NCBI GenBank assembly: GCA_016787105.1 | Contig: JAEUVI010000433.1 | Location: 1-7,290, forward strand | Direction of reading: 5' to 3' | Source: Chitinophagaceae bacterium | GTDB taxonomy: Bacteria > Bacteroidota > Bacteroidia > Chitinophagales > Chitinophagaceae | Length of the DNA: 7,290 nucleotides | Shown: one piece after another, positions 1 through 5,982 of the stretch | How the letters are laid out: every line of letters starts with the position of its first letter | Numbering within the stretch: the first letter of the stretch is position 1 | Program-made: the position numbers and the translations under genes | The notes under the pieces: model-generated | The model's input: only the letters and a program-made list of their open reading frames with translations | Told to the model about the DNA's origin: nothing | The model's database searches: none

Positions 1-111
1 GCCGGACAGGTAATACTGATAGGGGACAAATACAGGAGTGGAAGTTACTTTTTACTGTTGACACAGGGCAACAAGACAAAACAACTCAAGCTGATCAAAG
101 TTTCAGATTAA
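1..111 (+). CDS. C-terminal end of a T9SS-secreted protein (partial)
   Basis: An open frame enters from the left edge and stops at TAA 109-111, giving 36 residues. The visible peptide contains the pattern G-D-K-Y-R-S-G-S-Y-F-L-L-L, then polar residues and a closing K-L-I-K-V. This is the usual end of a type A sorting domain (the GxYxLxL…KLIK tail), which in Bacteroidota directs a folded protein through the type IX secretion system to the surface or medium. The tail is normally cleaved after export. The catalytic or adhesive part of the protein lies outside the window, so its function cannot be stated. The frame is followed 16 bp after the stop by a strong terminator, which supports a real gene end. 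The assignment rests on motif shape alone. Confidence 0.75.
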   Translation, partial: AGQVILIGDKYRSGSYFLLLTQGNKTKQLKLIKVSD

Positions 112-127
112 TACAAACATGGATGGT

Positions 128-170
128 AGTGATGGCGCCCCGGCAAAGCCGGGGCGCCATCACTTTTTTT
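128..170 (+). terminator. Strong intrinsic terminator
   Basis: Positions 128-144 and 148-164 form a perfect 17-bp stem, extremely GC-rich in its upper part (GGCGCCCCGGC against GCCGGGGCGCC), closed by a three-base AAA loop. It runs directly into a tract of seven T at 164-170. It sits just after the stop of the secreted-protein gene and matches a Rho-independent terminator for that gene. On the opposite strand there is no comparable T tract, so it should act mainly on plus-strand transcription. Confidence 0.92.
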
Positions 171-244
171 ACGCTTTGTTGGATCCTGCCGGTATCCCGG
201 GGCAGTCAGAAAGATTGGTATAGGTAGCGATCTTTTGAAAAAAG

Positions 245-291
245 TAAACCTGTGTTTAAAACAATTTTTGCAGGTCTTTGTTTATTTAAAC
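245..291. promoter_or_regulatory. Paired TAAAC/GTTTA half-sites upstream of the oxidoreductase
   Basis: The leader of the flavin oxidoreductase gene carries two small inverted repeats built from the same half-site: TAAAC-N4-GTTTA at 245-258 and GTTTA-N2-TAAAC at 280-291. They lie about 30-75 bp before the start codon, where an operator would be expected. The half-sites are short and AT-rich, so chance is a serious alternative. No convincing TTTG/TAnnTTTG promoter pair was found in 171-319. Confidence 0.2.
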
Positions 292-319
292 GCAAATTGA
301 AAACAGGAAGCATACAATT

Positions 320-1342
320 ATGAAGAAAATAGGGTTTCTTTCGTTTGGGCATTGGTCTGATCTGCCAGGGTATAAAGTTCGTACAGCAAGCGACACTTTA
401 CTGCAATCAATAGAATTGGCTATTGCTGCGGAACAGCTAAACCTGGATGGCGCTTATTTCCGGGTCCATCATTTTGCAGCGCAACTGGCATCTCCATTTC
501 CTTTGCTTTCGGCCATTGGTGCCAGGACCAATAAAATAGAAATAGGAACTGCAGTTATTGATATGCGTTATGAAAATCCACTGTATATGGTGGAAGATGC
601 CGGGGCTGCTGACTTAATTTCCGGTGGTCGGCTACAACTCGGAATTAGCAGGGGCTCGCCCGAACAGGTTATCGATGGATGGCGCTATTTCGGATATGAA
701 CCGGACAAAGGAGAAAGCGATGCTGATATGGGACGTCGTAAAGCTCTTGAGTTCCTTGACAAGTTGCAAGGTATTGGGTTTGCCACGCCGAATCCGAACC
801 CAATGTTTCCGAATCCACCAGGCAAGTTGCGATTGGAGCCCCATGCAGAAGGGCTGCGGGAACGCATTTGGTGGGGGGCTGCTTCTAACGCAACGGCCGT
901 ATGGGCGGCTGAACAAGGAATGAATTTGCAAAGCTCTACTTTAAAGTTTGATGAAAGCGGTAAACCTTTCCATATACAGCAGGCAGAACAAATCAGGTTG
1001 TACAAAGAAACATGGAAGAAAGCAGGACATCAACGGGAACCCAGGGTATCAGTGAGCCGTTCCATCTTTGCATTGGTAACAGACGAGGATCGGTATATTT
1101 TCGGAAGGGAGAGAAGCCGTGTTGATACATTTGGGATGATTGAGCCAGGCAAACAGGCCGTGTTTGGAAGAAGCTATGCCGCAGAACCAGATCAGCTTAT
1201 AAAAGAACTGGCAAAGGATGAAGCCATCCAGGAAGCCGATACCGTTCTTCTCACAATCCCGAATACATTGGGAGTGGATTACAACGTACATGTTTTGTCT
1301 TCCATCCTGCAACATGTTGCTCCCGGGTTGGGATGGCGTTAA
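320..1342 (+). CDS. LLM class flavin-dependent oxidoreductase (luciferase-like monooxygenase)
   Basis: The 340-residue product has the size and sequence pattern of the bacterial luciferase-like TIM-barrel family, which uses reduced FMN (or F420 in some lineages) for monooxygenation or related redox steps. Visible landmarks are the N-terminal first strand KKIGFLSFGHW, the R-V-H-H-F segment at residues 48-52 in the position of the family's conserved histidine loop, A-S-P-F-P-L-L-S-A-I-G at 57-67, T-N-K-I-E-I-G-T at 70-77, and the flavin-binding stretch S-G-G-R-L-Q-L-G-I-S-R-G at 101-112. No signal peptide or membrane helix is seen, so it should be cytoplasmic. The start is supported by AGGAAG at 305-310, nine bases before ATG. 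The gene stands alone behind a terminator and converges on the CDGSH gene. Substrate cannot be deduced; FMN is the likelier cofactor in this phylum by inference. Confidence 0.9.
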   Translation: MKKIGFLSFGHWSDLPGYKVRTASDTLLQSIELAIAAEQLNLDGAYFRVHHFAAQLASPFPLLSAIGARTNKIEIGTAVIDMRYENPLYMVEDAGAADLISGGRLQLGISRGSPEQVIDGWRYFGYEPDKGESDADMGRRKALEFLDKLQGIGFATPNPNPMFPNPPGKLRLEPHAEGLRERIWWGAASNATAVWAAEQGMNLQSSTLKFDESGKPFHIQQAEQIRLYKETWKKAGHQREPRVSVSRSIFALVTDEDRYIFGRERSRVDTFGMIEPGKQAVFGRSYAAEPDQLIKELAKDEAIQEADTVLLTIPNTLGVDYNVHVLSSILQHVAPGLGWR

Positions 1343-1380
1343 ACAACTGTTATGCCTTTGTTGTTGTTTCACTATTTTTC
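1341..1380 (+). terminator. Possible weak terminator after the flavin oxidoreductase
   Basis: AAACAAC at 1341-1347 is the exact reverse complement of GTTGTTT at 1363-1369 and is followed by a T-rich stretch (ATTTTTC at 1374-1380). The stem is only 7 bp, AT-rich, overlaps the stop codon and has a 15-base loop, so it is a poor terminator at best. Location at the end of a convergent gene is the main support. Confidence 0.25.
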
Positions 1381-1450
1381 ATTTCACATTGTTTCGATCT
1401 AATAACATTTAGATTTTAGAATGCTATTGTTTCAAATAAAGACTTTTAAT

Positions 1451-1492
1451 CCCCTCCTTGTCGAAGATTCCGAAAGCATTCGGAAGAAGGGG
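1451..1492. repeat. Degenerate inverted repeat in the convergent spacer
   Basis: CCCCTCCTT at 1451-1459 faces AAGAAGGGG at 1484-1492 with one mismatch. Nested inside is a perfect TTCCGAA (1468-1474)/TTCGGAA (1479-1485) hairpin with a four-base loop. The two pairings compete for AA at 1484-1485. Neither strand has a T tract after it, so a canonical terminator is unlikely. The GGGGTGG end recurs at 1524-1530, which suggests a decayed repetitive element of the CCCCTCC…GGGG type. The remainder of the 1343-1693 spacer is AT-rich and shows no convincing gene. Confidence 0.45.
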
Positions 1493-1693
1493 TGGAAGAA
1501 TCTATTAATAAGGAATTAATGAAAGGGGTGGGTGAAAAGATATATAGTTTTAATGCCTAAACAGTATTACATCAACAAGTGAATTGAAATAGTATACACA
1601 TGATGTTGTTCATGCATGCCCATTGGTAGACGGGCAACAATTAACAGTTTCATTTAAGAAATTTGCAGCTCTCTTATTAGCGGTAGTTTATTC

Positions 1694-2461
1694 TTACCAA
1701 ACCTTACCTTCTTTTTTAGGATGATTGGGTAAGCCATCGTGGAATTTCATAGAGGCATGAGTGCCATCACAAAAAGGTTTATTAGATGATTGCCCGCAAC
1801 GGCATAAGGTTTGCCTGTTACGAACTTCGTAAAATTTTTTATTGCTGCTCTTTACCGGAATGCCGCCCCGCAGCATAATAGGCCCGCTGCAACGATTCAT
1901 CACATCTTCTATCAGGCTTATTGATGGGTCTTCATAGGTTTCTATAGGTTTTTGTGTTGCATTGTCCCATACTATTAAACGTCCGCCAGGGCAATGATGG
2001 GCCATTTGTAAAGTCAATTCTTTGGCTGCTTCGCCTTCCATTTGTACTTCGTTCCATACTCTTTGTCCCGCATCGCAAAAGCGGGCAAAAGCGCAAAATT
2101 TTTCATCATCACTCAACGATCTCTCAGGGCCTTCTATTAATTCAGACGAATTTAATTCAGCTTCAAATGTTGCTGTTTCAGTTAAGTCAATTTCTGAGGG
2201 GTCAATACTTTTGTGCGAACCATCACAGAAAGGTTTGTTTTTGCTTAATCCACACCGGCAAAGTGCCACTACGTTTTTAGCTGCATAAGTTTCTCCTTCC
2301 TGGTAGGAGGTAGATGTACCGTTTTTATCCGGCATAATAAACTGTTGAATAATGGGAGTGCCGCCATGTAGTATGATGGGTCCATTCAGCATTATTTCGG
2401 CATAAATGCCTTCAACCGCTTGCCTGGTACCAATTTGAATTTGCAGATTTTGAGAGCTCAT
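1694..2461 (-). CDS. Two-motif CDGSH iron-sulfur protein
   Basis: The 255-residue product carries two complete CDGSH motifs, each expected to hold a [2Fe-2S] cluster by three Cys and one His. The first has C68, C70, C79 and H83 (C-R-C-G…P-F-C-D-G-S-H). The second has C220, C222, C231 and H235 (C-R-C-G…P-F-C-D-G-T-H). Each is preceded by a matching G-P-I-x-L-x-G-G-x-P strand (about 27-36 and 193-202), so the two ends look like an internal duplication. The central part contains F-C-A-F-A-R-F-C-D at 122-130 and H-C-P-G-G-R-L at 156-162, a conserved spacer typical of long bacterial CDGSH proteins. No signal peptide or membrane helix is present. Family members are electron-transfer or cluster-transfer proteins; the partner is unknown. 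It is the last gene of the likely DUF981-VOC-CDGSH unit, 94 bp after the VOC stop. No clear Shine-Dalgarno is visible. Confidence 0.93.
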   Translation of the reverse strand: MSSQNLQIQIGTRQAVEGIYAEIMLNGPIILHGGTPIIQQFIMPDKNGTSTSYQEGETYAAKNVVALCRCGLSKNKPFCDGSHKSIDPSEIDLTETATFEAELNSSELIEGPERSLSDDEKFCAFARFCDAGQRVWNEVQMEGEAAKELTLQMAHHCPGGRLIVWDNATQKPIETYEDPSISLIEDVMNRCSGPIMLRGGIPVKSSNKKFYEVRNRQTLCRCGQSSNKPFCDGTHASMKFHDGLPNHPKKEGKVW

Positions 2462-2555
2462 AATGATTGTTTTTTAAAATCCGGAAGCTAAATGTAAGAT
2501 TAGTAATGCACCTGGTTACATTGCAGTCAGGGCTTTGTATTTCCCTTGTAATAAT

Positions 2556-3053
2556 TTATTGGTTGTGCTGAATGTACGAATGCGTATAGATCTCTATCAA
2601 ATTGCCAAAAGGGTCTTCCATATATACCATTTTATAAGGCTTTACACCGGTTGGGTCCAAAGGCATGATACCGGTTTTTTGTTTGCCGCCAAAATGTACA
2701 ATGCGTTCCACCCGCTCTTCAATATGTGGGTCCTGGATACAGAAATGGTGAATGCTGGTTACAAAAGGATTGTTTTGCGAAGTTTGAAATGGATTGTTTT
2801 TAAATTCAAACATTTCAAAACCGATACCATCAGCGGAAACCAGGTGTGCAAATGAAAATGCACCCCAGCCAGTGCCATAAATTTTTTTACCAATTTCGCT
2901 CAAACCACCAACGCCATTTTCTTCAACATGTATAGGCCCGGAAACGTAATACCAGCCCATTGCCGAAGTGAAAAACGCGATTGCTTTGTTTAAGTCGGGC
3001 ACCGTAATGCCTACATGCGAAAAACAAACAGGATAAGTAGTTGCCGCAATCAT
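2556..3053 (-). CDS. VOC-superfamily (glyoxalase/dioxygenase fold) protein
   Basis: The 165-residue product has the two-module vicinal oxygen chelate pattern. Module one opens with F-S-H-V-G-I-T-V-P-D-L (His13) and ends with G-F-E-M-F-E-F (Glu80, with Glu83 nearby). Module two opens with I-H-H-F-C-I-Q-D (His102/His103) and closes with D-P-F-G-N-L-I-E-I-Y (Glu154). The two His and two Glu are in the positions expected for the divalent metal site, so it is probably an active metalloenzyme and not only a binding protein. Family activities include glyoxalase, extradiol dioxygenase, epimerase and resistance functions, and the substrate cannot be read from sequence. It lies 10 bp downstream of the DUF981-like gene, indicating co-transcription and probable translational coupling. 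The start is fixed by that spacing; no strong ribosome binding site is seen. It is expected to be cytoplasmic. Confidence 0.9.
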   Translation of the reverse strand: MIAATTYPVCFSHVGITVPDLNKAIAFFTSAMGWYYVSGPIHVEENGVGGLSEIGKKIYGTGWGAFSFAHLVSADGIGFEMFEFKNNPFQTSQNNPFVTSIHHFCIQDPHIEERVERIVHFGGKQKTGIMPLDPTGVKPYKMVYMEDPFGNLIEIYTHSYIQHNQ

Positions 3054-3063
3054 TTTTAAAATT

Positions 3064-3783
3064 TTATTTAACCGTATGAAGTATTAAACCAATATGCGTG
3101 TAATAATTTAATGCGACGAAAAGTAACAAAGCCCACCCCGTTATTTTTAGTCCGGCGAACAAAAGCTTATCGATGGTATTGGGTTGATAATTATTTTTTT
3201 GGGCTGACGCAAAAAAACCGGGTGTGGCAAAACTGCAAATGCCAATACCCAAAAATACCAATGAAAGCCCCCATGCTTCTAACCAGGGCCATTTGGAAAA
3301 ATAACCCGAAATAGGTTCTTGTGGTGGTGCAGCAAAAAATTGAAATTGTACGCCAGCAAAAAATATGGCAGTAAGCATTAACCCCAGTGCATAAAAAAGA
3401 ATATTTAAAGGTGCAAAACTGGAAGCAATTTCCTGTAATGGATTTTCACTTGTAGCGAGCTGCTGTTTATTTTTCCATAAATAAAACGAAACAAATAATA
3501 GTATCACACCCAAAGCCGCACAGGGCTCACCAAAAATAATATTGTCCCATGGAAAGCCATTTCCCAGTGGCCAGGTAAGCGTCATATGAAAACCTGTAAT
3601 GGCGAGAATGCTACCTAAAACAGCAAAGTTGATGCTCCAGCCTTGAAATTTAATACTACTTTTTAGTGCCAGTTGCTTACCAAAATTGCCAATGGAAATG
3701 AGTGCAACACCAGTCAGTAAAGCCATGATGGTGTTGTATGTGGGCAGGTGTGCCCAGTCAATGATAAGTTTTTGCTCGTTCAT
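3064..3783 (-). CDS. DUF981-like six-helix membrane protein
   Basis: The 239-residue product is strongly hydrophobic, with about six membrane segments near residues 15-33, 49-69, 84-103, 124-148, 168-187 and 206-228. Between helices two and three is G-F-H-M-T-L-T-W-P-L (64-73) and then N-I-I-F-G-E-P (81-87), which fits my recollection of the signature of the uncharacterised DUF981 family. His65, Trp71, Glu86 and Pro87 are the most motif-like polar or aromatic residues. No biochemical role is established for this family that I know of. The gene is first in a likely operon with the VOC and CDGSH genes. A perfect palindrome lies 45 bp upstream of the start and may be the operator. Function is unassigned; an energy- or redox-linked membrane role is only a guess from the neighbouring Fe-S gene. 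Confidence 0.72.
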   Translation of the reverse strand: MNEQKLIIDWAHLPTYNTIMALLTGVALISIGNFGKQLALKSSIKFQGWSINFAVLGSILAITGFHMTLTWPLGNGFPWDNIIFGEPCAALGVILLFVSFYLWKNKQQLATSENPLQEIASSFAPLNILFYALGLMLTAIFFAGVQFQFFAAPPQEPISGYFSKWPWLEAWGLSLVFLGIGICSFATPGFFASAQKNNYQPNTIDKLLFAGLKITGWALLLFVALNYYTHIGLILHTVK

Positions 3784-3828
3784 AATAGTAAATTATTAAA
3801 TGCCTTAAAAATTGCCTTTGGACAAATT

Positions 3829-3840
3829 ACCGTTAACGGT
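3829..3840. promoter_or_regulatory. Perfect 12-bp palindrome, candidate operator
   Basis: ACCGTTAACGGT reads identically on both strands. It is centred about 50 bp upstream of the start of the DUF981-like gene, a normal place for a dimeric regulator to bind. The symmetry does not extend beyond 12 bp. No -7/-33 pair of the Bacteroidota type could be placed with confidence, and no regulator gene lies in the window. Confidence 0.4.
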
Positions 3841-3870
3841 CTACTGATTGGCGAAAGAAAGGATTTGGAA

Positions 3871-4125
3871 TTAACCTACTGAAGTTAAGAACAAATGTTG
3901 ATAGAAATTCAAATGTTCAATGATTCTGCCTGCTCCGAAGCCATACTGCCGTGTCCCCGACCCATTATTAGAAATAATAGGTAACCGTGATAATGAATAG
4001 ATGGAGGTTGATCTGTCATCGTTCATTCAGCTTGAGCCGCCTCGTTTTAATTCATTGAGAGAAATCGAATCAATGGTTCCGTCCTGGAAAAAGCCGGGCT
4101 TTCTATTTGGTTTTAATAAGTTCAT
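3871..4125 (-). other. Two tandem short ORFs in the spacer downstream of the methyltransferase (doubtful)
   Basis: The 375-bp spacer 3784-4158 holds no recognisable gene. On the minus strand, in the same frame as the methyltransferase, a 32-residue ORF (4027-4125) starts after twelve sense codons and ends K-R-G-G-S-S. Its TGA is followed at once by ATG of a 51-residue ORF (3871-4026). The first contains K-P-G-F-F-Q-D-G-T-I-D-S-I-S-L-N-E-L, which looks protein-like and resembles the end of a longer protein. Neither has a ribosome binding site, and I recognise neither. They could be decayed coding sequence, tiny genes or chance. Confidence 0.15.
4064..4074 (+). repeat. 11-bp direct repeat, left copy
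   Basis: ATCGAATCAAT occurs here and again at 4664-4674. The two copies begin exactly 600 bp apart and bracket the complete methyltransferase gene. Flanking bases do not match. This is compatible with short direct repeats left by an insertion, but a chance match is possible. Confidence 0.4.
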
Positions 4126-4158
4126 GTTGGGGGTTCGTACTGCTGCTGTAGCCAGGTA

Positions 4159-4641
4159 TTATAGCCATCTTCTAACCTTAGTTTTATATTCTTTGTATTC
4201 CTGGCCAAACTCAAGTTGTAAATATTTTTCTTCTCTCTTGATAATGTATTCCTGAACAATTATTAGTAGTAATGGAAATAGAATAATATTCCACCAATTT
4301 CCAATAAAGCATGTAATTGCTAAATATAAAATTGCTAATCCCACATACATCGGATTTCGTGTCATTCCATATATTCCTGATGTTTGAAGTGAAGAAGCGG
4401 GTTTAATGAGAATTACCGTGTTTTTTGTCAGGAAGAATTGTCGCAAGCTTTTTGCTAAGAAAAATATTGCGATAATTAAAAAAAGTACCCCTGCTGCTTT
4501 GGTTATTATCAAATGAAACAATTTATCCGGAAGCGATATCTTTTTTTGAATAACTATTGCAATTACAAAAGTTAATACATAAAGTAAAGGGGGAGGAACA
4601 TACACTCCGGGGCCTTTTGATTTGTCAATTTCTTTTTTCAT
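4159..4641 (-). CDS. Small integral-membrane methyltransferase, PEMT/ICMT type
   Basis: The 160-residue product has about four membrane segments (near 15-32, 45-63, 98-113 and 115-132). It carries the C-terminal signature of the phospholipid/isoprenylcysteine methyltransferase group: S-G-I-Y-G-M-T-R-N-P-M-Y (88-99), then E-Y-I-I-K-R-E-E-K-Y-L (131-141), F-G (145-146) and Y-x-x-Y-x-x-x-V-R-R-W (149-159). In this group the R-N-P-x-Y segment and the following Glu-rich helix form the S-adenosylmethionine site. It should methylate a lipid or lipid-linked substrate in the inner membrane; true prenyl-cysteine substrates are not expected in bacteria, so the acceptor is unknown. The length is normal for bacterial members and the gene looks intact. 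It stands alone, is visibly AT-rich, lacks a clear Shine-Dalgarno, and is framed by the 11-bp direct repeats. Confidence 0.82.
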   Translation of the reverse strand: MKKEIDKSKGPGVYVPPPLLYVLTFVIAIVIQKKISLPDKLFHLIITKAAGVLFLIIAIFFLAKSLRQFFLTKNTVILIKPASSLQTSGIYGMTRNPMYVGLAILYLAITCFIGNWWNIILFPLLLIIVQEYIIKREEKYLQLEFGQEYKEYKTKVRRWL

Positions 4642-4663
4642 GCCAACTATTTGCTGGTTAGTT

Positions 4664-4674
4664 ATCGAATCAAT
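4664..4674 (+). repeat. 11-bp direct repeat, right copy
   Basis: This is the second copy of ATCGAATCAAT, 22 bp upstream of the methyltransferase start codon and in the same orientation as the copy at 4064-4074. Confidence 0.4.
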
Positions 4675-4695
4675 TTGGCTGATAGCCGCCCGGGG

Positions 4696-4800
4696 ATGAC
4701 AAACGACGTTGAAGTATTTGCGAAGTACGGAAGTTCAATTAATTGTCCTGCCCGGTACAAACACCTATTTGAAAAATATGCTGTTGAAGTTATGAATTAA
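4696..4800 (+). pseudogene. Possible gene remnant (34-codon coding-like fragment)
   Basis: A plus-strand frame is open from 4621 to TAA at 4798-4800. From ATG 4696 it encodes 34 residues, including V-E-V-F-A-K-Y-G and C-P-A-R-Y-K-H-L-F-E-K-Y-A-V-E-V, which has the composition of a real protein's C-terminus. There is no ribosome binding site, and the left part of the frame runs into the oppositely oriented methyltransferase gene, so any original 5' portion is missing. I do not recognise the family. The rest of the spacer 4642-4897 shows only short repeats: AGCTGAA at 4801 and 4848, and CTGAACA/TGTTCAG at 4803-4809 and 4862-4868. Confidence 0.2.
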
Positions 4801-4897
4801 AGCTGAACATTGAACGTCGGGCCTGAATCGCTACTAATAACGACCATAGCTGAAATTACCTTGTTCAGACCTACTTTACTTTTGTTGCAAGTGGTTT

Positions 4898-5911
4898 TTA
4901 TCTTAGTTCAAAAGCGTCTGACTGAAATTTTTGAGTAGTCCCTTTTACTCTGTACCAGGAGCTATTGTCATTTAAAGATATGTAACGTCTTTCATCATTT
5001 CGATAATGCCAATCTTTGTCTACCTGGTAATAAATTTGTATGCCTTCTGCTTCAATGATGTTTCTTATTTCATTGTCATGATAATTATTCTCGTCGTAGT
5101 CTGTAACAGCTTTCTGAGCCATTTTTGAATAAAGACTACCTAAGTCAAGCAGGTAATCATGAATGTCTTTGTCAAGCGGCTTTACAGCAAGTCCGATTTG
5201 CTTTGCTTCTTTAAAAAGTATTGGGTAATTATGTGAAGGATAGTCCGAATTTAGTTTTTTACTTATTTCGGCTGCTTTACGTTTGTCGTTCATATGATAT
5301 GAAAGAATATTGGTGCATAGTTTAATGGATAGAGAACTTGCTCTATCAAGGGCTCCAAAAACCAAAGGATGAACATACGTGTAAAGACTAGGGTAGGGGT
5401 TTTCATTTTTTGTTGAGTTTTTCCAAAGTTTCAAGACTCTTGTGAGTTCGTCTTGACTTACACTTACTCTGTCATTGTCTTTATCAATTGGAGATAGGTC
5501 ATGGGTAAGCGATGTGTCAACAGCAGATAAAAAGGCAAGCGGCCCCATATGAATTTCGTCTGCTCCTAATGCCATTATTGTTGCTGCCGAAGAGCACTCT
5601 CCTGGAACTAGTACAAACAATTTTTTTGTGTGTTCCCGCAATAAATTTACGATTCTCAATGAAGCCTTTCCGTCACCACCATCAGATTTGATAAAGAGAT
5701 AGATGGCATCTTGTATTGACCAGTCTTTAATTATCTCATAAATTGAATTAACGTCGTTCTGGCAGATAGATCCTCTTACTGAATTCCAGTAGGATAATAT
5801 CTTTATTTTTTTTGAAGACTGAATTTTTTTAATAATTGTTTGTGTCTCTGGAAATAAAACGGGAGGTTTAATAATCTTTTTTTTGCTGTTAACCATAGTT
5901 TGATATGTCAT
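4898..5911 (-). CDS. ClpP/crotonase-fold protein, serine dehydrogenase proteinase (SDH_sah)-like
   Basis: The 337-residue product has the core of the ClpP/SppA-type serine hydrolase fold. A strand leads to S-D-G-G-D-G-K-A-S (76-84), the position of the oxyanion-hole glycines. Next come F-V-L-V-P-G-E-C-S-S-A-A-T-I-M-A-L-G-A-D-E-I (99-120) and M-G-P-L-A-F-L-S-A-V-D (122-132). Ser108 in C-S-S-A-A-T matches the expected nucleophile and Asp132 the conserved Asp of this family. E-A-K-Q-I-G-L-A-V (235-243) is the typical late helix-strand turn. The second catalytic residue cannot be assigned. There is no signal peptide or membrane helix, unlike SppA, which favours the soluble SDH_sah group over S49 peptidases. 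Residues about 270-337 form a polar extension I do not recognise. ATG at 5909-5911 is the longest start; Met6 is an alternative. The gene is isolated, with no ATPase partner nearby. Confidence 0.75.
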   Translation of the reverse strand: MTYQTMVNSKKKIIKPPVLFPETQTIIKKIQSSKKIKILSYWNSVRGSICQNDVNSIYEIIKDWSIQDAIYLFIKSDGGDGKASLRIVNLLREHTKKLFVLVPGECSSAATIMALGADEIHMGPLAFLSAVDTSLTHDLSPIDKDNDRVSVSQDELTRVLKLWKNSTKNENPYPSLYTYVHPLVFGALDRASSLSIKLCTNILSYHMNDKRKAAEISKKLNSDYPSHNYPILFKEAKQIGLAVKPLDKDIHDYLLDLGSLYSKMAQKAVTDYDENNYHDNEIRNIIEAEGIQIYYQVDKDWHYRNDERRYISLNDNSSWYRVKGTTQKFQSDAFELR

Positions 5912-5955
5912 TTTGAAATTGCCACCAACAATTGTATTTGCTTACTTTATTGTAC

Positions 5956-5982
5956 CAAAATACGTTAATTTTCAATGACAAC
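5956..5982 (-). promoter_or_regulatory. Weak promoter candidate for the SDH_sah-like gene
   Basis: On the minus strand GTTG (5979-5982) precedes TATTTTG (5956-5962) by 16 bases, about 45 bp before the start codon. This resembles the Bacteroidota TTTG…TAnnTTTG layout, but the -7 element is one base short and the spacing is tight. The rest of 5912-6131 contains no supported gene. Confidence 0.22.

Noticed and set aside
186..205. CTGCC…GGCAG inverted repeat between the first terminator and the oxidoreductase gene
   Set aside because: Only a 5-bp stem with a 10-base loop and no T tract or promoter relation; likely chance.
624..1412. Several 64-107 codon ORFs on both strands over and just after the flavin oxidoreductase gene
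   Set aside because: All overlap, wholly or largely, a gene with clear family motifs; they are shadow frames.
1954..2288. Two plus-strand ORFs opposite the CDGSH gene
   Set aside because: They are antisense to a well-supported gene and have no independent support.
4001..4255. Plus-strand 84-codon ORF across the spacer and the methyltransferase 3' end
   Set aside because: Its second half is antisense to the methyltransferase gene, it has no ribosome binding site, and the peptide has no recognisable pattern.
4642..4897. Integron attC-like cassette boundary near the methyltransferase
   Set aside because: I looked for paired GTTRRRY/RYYYAAC sites around the gene and found none that fit; no integrase is present in the window.
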